DNA of 64,000 nt, from positions 693,518 through 757,517 of the forward strand of contig NZ_QBKB01000002.1 in the NCBI RefSeq assembly GCF_004137855.1, given 5' to 3'. Each line of letters begins with the position of its first letter. Positions within the stretch are counted from its first letter, which is position 1. The position numbers and the translations under genes are program-made. This stretch comes from Methanohalophilus profundi (GTDB taxonomy: Archaea > Halobacteriota > Methanosarcinia > Methanosarcinales > Methanosarcinaceae). This document shows, piece after piece, positions 58,377 to 64,000 of this stretch. The notes beneath the pieces are model-generated. The model did no database searches. It had not been told where the DNA came from and saw only the letters and a program-made list of their open reading frames with translations.

Positions 58377-58834
58377 ATGCCAGAGGAAGACGAAACCTGC
58401 CAGGTGAATGTAAAGGGGGTTTACCTCATGAAAATGGATGAGGGAATAGCACCAACTGTCATCCTCGAAGGTCCGGCCGGAAAATAATGCCGATTTATAT
58501 CGGGCATCTGGAAGCCCTGTCCATAAATAATGCATTGAACAGTGAGACGACACCTCGTCCAATGACCCATGACCTTTTAATGTCCATCCTCTCAAGAATG
58601 GAAGGCAAAGTTGAAAGCGTGTTTATTGATGAAAAGACAGAAGGAGTATTTTTCGCCCGTCTGACTTTGAGCAAAAACGATGTTAAAATGGAATTCGATG
58701 CAAGACCCAGTGATTGTATCGCCCTTGCTCTGCGAGCAGATGTTCCAATCAATATCAAAGATGAAATCCTGGAAAACGATACCATAAGTCCTGATAAACT
58801 GGATGGCGCGAAATCATTCGAATCTCTCCTATAA
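58377..58834 (+). CDS. Bifunctional nuclease (DUF151) domain protein (frameshifted)
   Basis: About 152 residues after correction. The first 36 codons (MPEEDETCQVNVKGVYLMK to LEGPAGK) stop at TAA, while the next frame continues MPIYIGHLEALSINNAL, PRPMTHDLL and ARPSDCIALALRA, the core of the BFN domain. Adding one A to the A4 run 58481-58484 joins them as GKIMPIYIG. The family includes plant and thermotogal nucleases; cellular role in archaea unknown. It follows the M23-like gene on the same strand after 46 bases and converges with dinB. Confidence 0.8.
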
Positions 58835-58839
58835 CTGGC

Positions 58840-59930
58840 TCAAAAGTAAGAAGCAAGCGTTGTCTGAGACGATACTTCCTGTAACCCGGCAACCCTGACT
58901 CCAATCCTGCGAATGGCCGATTTGTTTTCCTCAAGGAAGGTTTTTAGCAATTTGTCCAGATGTTGTCCCAGAATTTCTTTTTCAGCAACCGCTCTCTGGA
59001 GGGTATGGTTACGAGTTTGGGTTTTGAAACCAGATGTGATCACAATCAGTGTAACCTGACGGAAGGAAACACCTCTTTCGATGGTCTTTTTAATCACATC
59101 GTCGGCAAGGTTATCCAGAACTGGCATTATCAAATCGTAATCCGATGAATTTTCCGGCAAAGTGGCTATCCTGCCAATTTGCTCACTTCCTTCCCTTTGC
59201 CTGACAGGAGACTCATCAATCCCCTGTGCAGCCTTTTTGAGCCATTAACCTTTCTTTTTACCAAAAGCATCTATGAGAGACACAATGTCCGAAGAAGCAA
59301 GTTGCCCCACTGATTTTATGCCCATTTTTTCAAGCCTGGCGGCTGTGACATCCCCTACACCCCAGAGTTGAGAGGGAGTCCGATCTTCCAGAAATGAGTT
59401 TACATCATGTTGTGAGATGACAGTAAGCCCATCGGTTTATTTTCAGAGGATGCCATTTTGGCAATGAGTTTGTTGGGCCCAATGCCCACAGAACATGTCA
59501 GCTGTTCTTTTTCCAGAATCTTTTGCTTAATATCTTCACCCAATTTAAGGGCACATTCAAAATCACCGTTACAGTTTGCCGTAACTTCGATGAATGCCTC
59601 ATCTATACTTATCTGCTCAAAGGATTCATCACTATCCGCATGAGAGCGCAGTACTTCCATGATACTGTCAGAAACTTCAGTGTAAAACTCTTTCCTTACA
59701 GGAAGAAAAGCCGCATCAGGATTCAGTTTAATGGCCCTGGAACAGGGCATACCGGATTTTATACCGTATTCGCGGGCAGTATAATTGGAAGTACTTACCG
59801 AGCCTCCGTGCTCCCCCCTACCCGAATACATACAGACCACCACAGGCCTGCCCCTAAGGGAAGGATCTTCACGCTCCTCGATAGCAGCATAAAAGTAGTC
59901 CATATCCACATGGACAACAATACGTGACAT
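58840..59930 (-). pseudogene. dinB: Y-family DNA polymerase IV (frameshift and in-frame stop)
   Basis: The pieces add up to about 363 residues of a DinB/Dpo4-type translesion polymerase. The N-terminal part (VHVDMDYFYAAIEE with metal ligand Asp9 and steric-gate Tyr14; SIDEAFIEV) breaks at the C3 run 59428-59430, where one base restores GLTVISQHDV. The frame then has TAA at 59245-59247 (FGKKKG-stop-WLKKAAQGIDESPV) before the little-finger domain. It ends with a PCNA-binding box (QTTLASYF). Two independent lesions make true inactivation possible, but other genes here show similar single-base errors. Confidence 0.85.
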
Positions 59931-60032
59931 GATAAAAAGAGAGGTTTTTTAGATTTGTATAGTTTGTGGAAAAAATAGATTCTCATTAATTTTTCACATA
60001 TCGATAGGAATAAAATGAACTATACAGAGATA

Positions 60033-60671
60033 TCAAACCAAACTGGAGGGACAGAAATGATGTACAACACATTCTCCACATGCGGGCTTGCGGGCAAAAC
60101 ACACGTTCCTGCCATGTAATATAAGGGTCAGGGAAAAATCATCCCACTCATTCCTGTCAACAAGCTCCATCAGGTCCTTTTCAATTTTGACAGGATCCTT
60201 ATTTTCAGTAAAACCCAGTCTTGTAGCAAGACGTTTGACGTGGGTGTCCACAGCAATACCCGCTTTTACACCAAAACCTCTTGTAAGCACTATATTGGCA
60301 GTTTTGCGAGCTACCCCAGGCAGTTCTAATAGATCTTCCATCGTGGATGGAACTTCACCCCCGAAATCCTCGATGATAACTCTGGCACTCTGTTGCAGGT
60401 GTTTGGCCTTGTTGCGGTAAAAACCTGTGGAATAAATGTCCTTTTCCAGTTCACTGATGTCCGCATCCGCATAATCAAAAACCGAACGGTATTTCTTGAA
60501 CAACTCACTAGTAACTTTATTGATCTGCACATCCGTACTCTGGGCTGAAAGAATAGTGGCTACAAGCAGTTCCAGAGGGTTTTTGAAATGCAGAGCAGGC
60601 TGTGGATCAGGATACTCCTTTTTAAGAAGTTGCCATATTTGAGGGAAATTAGAAAGATTACTGGCTGTCAT
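60033..60671 (-). CDS. nth: Endonuclease III (DNA glycosylase/AP lyase)
   Basis: 212 residues. Helix-hairpin-helix LPGVARKTANIVL with the catalytic Lys, followed by VDTHVKRLATRLG with the catalytic Asp. The [4Fe-4S] loop is complete: C-x6-C-x2-C-x5-C (CFARKPACGECVVHHFC). It removes oxidised pyrimidines in base excision repair. It lies between dinB and porB on the same strand; a shared transcript with dinB would group two repair genes. Confidence 0.95.
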   Translation of the reverse strand: MTASNLSNFPQIWQLLKKEYPDPQPALHFKNPLELLVATILSAQSTDVQINKVTSELFKKYRSVFDYADADISELEKDIYSTGFYRNKAKHLQQSARVIIEDFGGEVPSTMEDLLELPGVARKTANIVLTRGFGVKAGIAVDTHVKRLATRLGFTENKDPVKIEKDLMELVDRNEWDDFSLTLILHGRNVCFARKPACGECVVHHFCPSSLV

Positions 60672-60695
60672 AGAAAAAGAAAATAAGATTCAGGC

Positions 60696-61574
60696 TTATT
60701 CAAGCCCGAAATCTTCAATGTTTTTATCTGCAAGTGCCTGGATCAGTTTGAGTTGTTCCTCTGCGCCTTCCATTTTGAAAAGATGTTTGAACCTTTTCTG
60801 CATCTTGAGATAATCCTCGACAGGCTTTTTCTGTTTGCCTATCTTGCGCACCTTTGTAACTTCACCATTCTCCATTTCATACAGCGGCCACAGACCGGTC
60901 TGTACTGCCAGTTTTGCAACTTCCACAGTCTTGGAAGTGTCAAAACCCCAACCTGTGGTACAGGGCGCATGGGCATGAATGTAGGTTGGGCCTTCAATCT
61001 CGGTTGCTTTCTTGATCTTCTTGATCATATCCTTGGGATAACCCAGGGAAGTTGTAGCAATGTATGGAGAACCATGAGCTGCCATTATTGCAGGCATGTT
61101 CTTCTTGGGTCTGGGGTTACCATAGGAAATCTTTCCGGCAGGGCTTGTTGTGGTAGACGCATCAAAGGGTGTAGCACCACTTCTCTGCACACCGGTATTC
61201 ATGTATGCCTCATTATCAATACATACATAGGTAATATCATCCCCCCTCTCAAAGGCACCGGAAATGGATCTCATTCCGATATCAAGAGTAGCTCCATCTC
61301 CTGCCAGGGCAATTACCTTGGTGTCACCTTTCTTACCCATTGCTTTAAGGGCAGCCTCCACACCCGAAGCCACAGCCCCTGTATTCTCGAAAAGGGAATG
61401 AATCCAGGGAACCTCCCAGGAGGTCTCGGGGTAAGGAGTACTCATAACTTCCAGACAGCCAGTAGGTGATATAACAACACAGTCTTCCCCTGCGGCCATA
61501 AGGGTAAACTTGGCCACCATTGCGTCGCAACAACCTGCACAACCACGGTGTCCTGATGTAAACAATGATTTCAC
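60696..61574 (-). CDS. porB: Pyruvate:ferredoxin oxidoreductase beta subunit
   Basis: 292 residues. The thiamine diphosphate motif runs from [12 protein letters not shown] to [11 protein letters not shown]-terminal cysteines ([10 protein letters not shown]) and later Cys residues provide the proximal [4Fe-4S] cluster. It is the last gene of porCDAB and overlaps porA by four bases. The enzyme oxidises pyruvate to acetyl-CoA, or in methanogens mainly runs in reverse to fix CO2. Confidence 0.96.
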   Translation of the reverse strand: MKSLFTSGHRGCAGCCDAMVAKFTLMAAGEDCVVISPTGCLEVMSTPYPETSWEVPWIHSLFENTGAVASGVEAALKAMGKKGDTKVIALAGDGATLDIGMRSISGAFERGDDITYVCIDNEAYMNTGVQRSGATPFDASTTTSPAGKISYGNPRPKKNMPAIMAAHGSPYIATTSLGYPKDMIKKIKKATEIEGPTYIHAHAPCTTGWGFDTSKTVEVAKLAVQTGLWPLYEMENGEVTKVRKIGKQKKPVEDYLKMQKRFKHLFKMEGAEEQLKLIQALADKNIEDFGLE

Positions 61575-62785
61575 AACAATTCCTCCTTCAGATCAGCATA
61601 TTTGCTCTCAGTATTGATACCCGAAGAGATTATGCCTTTAGCTTCCTCCACTATATCCTCAATGGTCTTTTCGGGTATGTCACGACCACCGTGTCCGATC
61701 ATCCGGCCCACTATCGGGACATCAACCTTAGTATTATACAGGCTTGCCTTGGTCTCGGTAAACAGGGATCCTTCATTGAGTCCCAGGGAGATATTCTTGT
61801 CAAGTGCGACAACAACCTTTGCATCCTTGATAGCATTCTTTATTGCTTCTGCAGGGAATGGCCTGAAAGTCCTTACTTTAAGCAAACCGGCCTTTACTCC
61901 TTTTGCACGGAGTTTATCCACGACATCCCTGATGGTTCCCACAAGTGAACCCATAGCCATAAGGATTATATCAGCATCTTCTGTTTCATATTCGTCGATA
62001 AGGCCACCATAGTACCTTCCAAATATTTCATAGAACTCATTGGCAGCTTCTTCTATCTTGGGCAGGGCATTATCCATTGCCTGTTGCTGCAGGTACCTGA
62101 ATTCGGTATATGCAGTCGGGTCTGCAAAGGCACCGAAGGTCAGCGGGTTTTTAGGATCGAGAGTAAATTCCGGTTCATAAGCAGGCAGATATTCATCCAC
62201 AAGATCCTGTTCCAGCAAGACCAGGGGCTCATAAACATGAGACAGGATGAAACCGTCCATACAGGTCATTGCAGGCATCATTACATCCTTATCTTCTGCA
62301 ACCTTGTAAGCCTGGGCAGTCATATCCGAGATTTCCTGCAGATCCTCGGCATACATCTGGATCCAGCCGGTATCACGCTGGGAAATTGAATCCTGATGAT
62401 CGTTCCAGATATTAATAGGAGCACTTACCGCGCGGTTTGCGATGGTCATAACGACTGGCAGGCGCATTCCTGATACGTTGAAAAGCACCTCATGCATCAG
62501 TTCCAGGCCCTGGGAGGTGGTGGCCGAATAACACCTGGCACCTGCTGCTGCAGATCCCACAAGGGCCGAAAGGGCGGAGAACTCGGATTCCACGTTTATG
62601 TATTCACAGTTGGAAATTTCACCATCAGCCATAAACTGGGAAAGATCCTCCACAATATGAGTCTGTGGTGTGATAGGATATGCGGAAATAACATTTGGTC
62701 TGCATACCTTCACAGCATGGGCCACTGCATAGGAACCTTCAGCCACATCCATCTTATCCTTGTCAAGGGTACGTATGACAGTCAT
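61571..62785 (-). CDS. porA: Pyruvate:ferredoxin oxidoreductase alpha subunit
   Basis: 404 residues with the family segments [48 protein letters not shown] and [16 protein letters not shown]. It forms, with PorB, the thiamine diphosphate-binding core. The upstream porD ends one base before its ATG, and its stop overlaps the porB ATG. Confidence 0.96.
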   Translation of the reverse strand: MTVIRTLDKDKMDVAEGSYAVAHAVKVCRPNVISAYPITPQTHIVEDLSQFMADGEISNCEYINVESEFSALSALVGSAAAGARCYSATTSQGLELMHEVLFNVSGMRLPVVMTIANRAVSAPINIWNDHQDSISQRDTGWIQMYAEDLQEISDMTAQAYKVAEDKDVMMPAMTCMDGFILSHVYEPLVLLEQDLVDEYLPAYEPEFTLDPKNPLTFGAFADPTAYTEFRYLQQQAMDNALPKIEEAANEFYEIFGRYYGGLIDEYETEDADIILMAMGSLVGTIRDVVDKLRAKGVKAGLLKVRTFRPFPAEAIKNAIKDAKVVVALDKNISLGLNEGSLFTETKASLYNTKVDVPIVGRMIGHGGRDIPEKTIEDIVEEAKGIISSGINTESKYADLKEELL

Positions 62786-63046
62786 TTATTTCTCCTCCAG
62801 TACCATTTCTATGGCATCTTTGGGGCATTCATTGGCACAGATTCCGCATCCTTTGCAGTAATCATAATCAAATTCAAAGAATCCATCGTCCCGGGGCAGT
62901 ACTGCCATATCAGGACAGAGCAATTCACATAATTTACATTTGATACATTTATCGTAGTCATAGACAGGCCTGAAAGTTCTCCAGGCACCGGTCTTGTTTA
63001 CCCTCGTGGTACCGGGTTCACAGACTCCTCCGAGTTGTATACTCAT
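62786..63046 (-). CDS. porD: Pyruvate:ferredoxin oxidoreductase delta subunit (ferredoxin-like)
   Basis: 86 residues carrying two [4Fe-4S] motifs, CIKCKLCELLCP and CKGCGICANECP. It passes electrons between the PorB cluster and external ferredoxin. Its ATG overlaps the end of porC by one base. Confidence 0.96.
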   Translation of the reverse strand: MSIQLGGVCEPGTTRVNKTGAWRTFRPVYDYDKCIKCKLCELLCPDMAVLPRDDGFFEFDYDYCKGCGICANECPKDAIEMVLEEK

Positions 63047-63591
63047 TATTTATCCTCCGCCATCAAGTCATAGGCTTTCTGCACAGCCTCTGCATTTTTC
63101 TCTCCGATCTTACCTGAGAAACGCCCCTTTACCGCATTAACAATGGAGCTGGCCCTGACCTCGCCCGTTGCACCTGCAAAAGCTCCTAAAAGAACAGTAT
63201 TGACAATAGGCCTGCCAATTACATCAAGAGCGATTTTTGTTGCATTAACGGTCATTATACGGGCATTGGTGTCAAGATCGAAATCTTCCGGCGCGAAATC
63301 AGAATTAATAATTATAATACCATCATCCTTTGCCCCACTTTCAACATCCACTACCTCAATAAGTGTGGGATCCTGAACAATTATGTAATCTGGTTCATAG
63401 ATCTGGCTCCTGAGCCTGATAGGAGCATCGCTGATCCTTGTGAATGCCTGTACTGGTGCTCCACGTCTTTCGACACCAAAGGCCGGGAATGCCTGACTGA
63501 ACTGGCCATCCTCAAAAGCGGCTCCTGCCAGTAGTTCGGCTGCTGTAACCGAACCCTGTCCGCCTCGACCATGTATTCTTATTTCTTTCAT
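63046..63591 (-). CDS. porC: Pyruvate:ferredoxin oxidoreductase gamma subunit
   Basis: 181 residues from ATG 63591 ([19 protein letters not shown]), with GGAG upstream; the frame is open 72 bases further but that is not family-like. The GRGGQG motif and the ending [12 protein letters not shown] fit the gamma subunit. It is the first gene of porCDAB; a TATA-like element on the minus strand lies near 63621-63630. Confidence 0.95.
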   Translation of the reverse strand: MKEIRIHGRGGQGSVTAAELLAGAAFEDGQFSQAFPAFGVERRGAPVQAFTRISDAPIRLRSQIYEPDYIIVQDPTLIEVVDVESGAKDDGIIIINSDFAPEDFDLDTNARIMTVNATKIALDVIGRPIVNTVLLGAFAGATGEVRASSIVNAVKGRFSGKIGEKNAEAVQKAYDLMAEDK

Positions 63592-63784
63592 CTGTATTCT
63601 CCGTAACAAACGTAATGGACATATAATTGTAGATAGCGGATACGAACCCGCATGCATCAACAATTACGTTTGGATGGTAATTGGAATAAATGCAATGTTT
63701 AATTGTGTAGAATAGCTAATTCCTATTTAGTTTTTCGGTGATAACAGATAACAAAAACTTACATTAAATATCTCAAAAGAACAA

Positions 63785-64000
63785 TTAGGCCTCCCTGCAT
63801 AGCATTTCCATCCTGGAAATAATACCCTCACTACTCTTTACGTTCTGGATGGATTTGCGAAAAGATCTGGAACCTGCAAGGCCTCTGGTAAACCACGCAG
63901 AATGTGCTGCCAGATTTACTTTTTTGTCCAAACCGTAGGCTTCCAGTAGTTTCAGATATTCCTCCAGACTGCTTTTTCGCTGATCACAATCGGCAGGAGG
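63785..64000 (-). CDS. tRNA-dihydrouridine synthase, C-terminal part (cut by window edge)
   Basis: The last 71 codons of a minus-strand gene that continues past the right edge. They read LEEYLKLLEAYGLDKKVNL, then HSAWFTRGLAGSRSFRKSI, the C-terminal helical domain typical of archaeal Dus enzymes, which reduce uridines in tRNA with FMN. The stop codon TAA is at 63785-63787. The FMN-binding barrel lies outside the window. Confidence 0.75.
   Translation of the reverse strand, partial: PPADCDQRKSSLEEYLKLLEAYGLDKKVNLAAHSAWFTRGLAGSRSFRKSIQNVKSSEGIISRMEMLCREA

Overview
The window looks like chromosome of a methylotrophic, salt-adapted methanogen of the Methanosarcinaceae; a Methanohalophilus- or Methanolobus-like genus is my inference. 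The grounds are archaeal information-processing genes (PCNA, RfcL, PriL, TFS, Lsm, L37e, archaeal AlaRS and ValRS), methanogen-specific genes (mtxXAH, the coenzyme F430 amidase CfbB), a four-gene pyruvate:ferredoxin oxidoreductase, archaeosortase A, a betaine-type BCCT transporter, and the bacterial-type chaperones GroES/GroEL and ClpB that Methanosarcinales carry. Many starts have a GGTG/GGAG ribosome binding site; others appear leaderless, with an archaeal TATA box about 26 bases upstream.

Layout. 1-1.25 kb: tail of a DDE transposase, then gene-free AT-rich DNA with six copies of an 8-bp motif. 1.2-4.2 kb: a small membrane protein and a universal stress protein facing a leuC/hacA-type dehydratase gene, an hdrB 3' remnant and a winged-helix regulator. 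4.3-5.5 kb: tRNA-Ile, tRNA-Ala, a decayed DUF3800 gene and a lone CRISPR repeat, i.e. a scar-like variable segment. 5.5-11 kb: OB-fold protein, sugar-nucleotide transferase, lipoprotein FKBP, radical SAM enzyme, ilvD. 11-14 kb: mtxX-mtxA-mtxH and a ribbon-helix-helix-like gene. 14-20.3 kb: rfcL, a flavin disulfide reductase, an ABC ATPase, an HTH regulator divergent from groES-groL; then clpB to 23 kb. 23-25.3 kb: artA-psd-pssA. 25.3-28 kb: Nudix, TFS, PCNA, primase large subunit. 28-31.4 kb: metY-metX with an XRE-type regulator and a shared operator motif. 31.5-35.4 kb: cofactor and sulfur-transfer genes (E1-like, LarE, CfbB, MoaA). 35.4-40.3 kb: coiled-coil protein, SurE, BCCT transporter. 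40.5-52.2 kb: alaS, a response-regulator fusion, valS, UspA, MarC, MscS, thiDN, Lsm, L37e. 52.2-60.7 kb: purF, PAP2 phosphatase, a fused 5-oxoprolinase with an M23-like partner, a bifunctional-nuclease-domain gene, dinB, nth. 60.7-63.6 kb: porCDAB. The right edge cuts a dihydrouridine synthase gene.

An important property of this sequence is a series of single-base indels, mostly in short homopolymers, that break otherwise intact and often essential genes: rfcL (twice), groL, priL, alaS, purF, the BFN gene, dinB, the HTH gene next to groES and a coiled-coil gene. Restoring one base in each recovers a full-length protein, so base-calling or assembly error is the most economical explanation. I give corrected spans for these genes and state where the break lies.

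The parts most worth following up are the mtxXAH cluster with its DNA-binding-like neighbour, the metYX regulator/operator pair (three sites built on TCAC-N4-GTGA), the thiDN promoter palindrome, the artA-psd-pssA lipid-anchoring cluster, the oxoprolinase/M23 overlap, the orphan CRISPR repeat, and an in-frame UAG at codon 4 of the PAP2 gene in a clade that can decode UAG as pyrrolysine.
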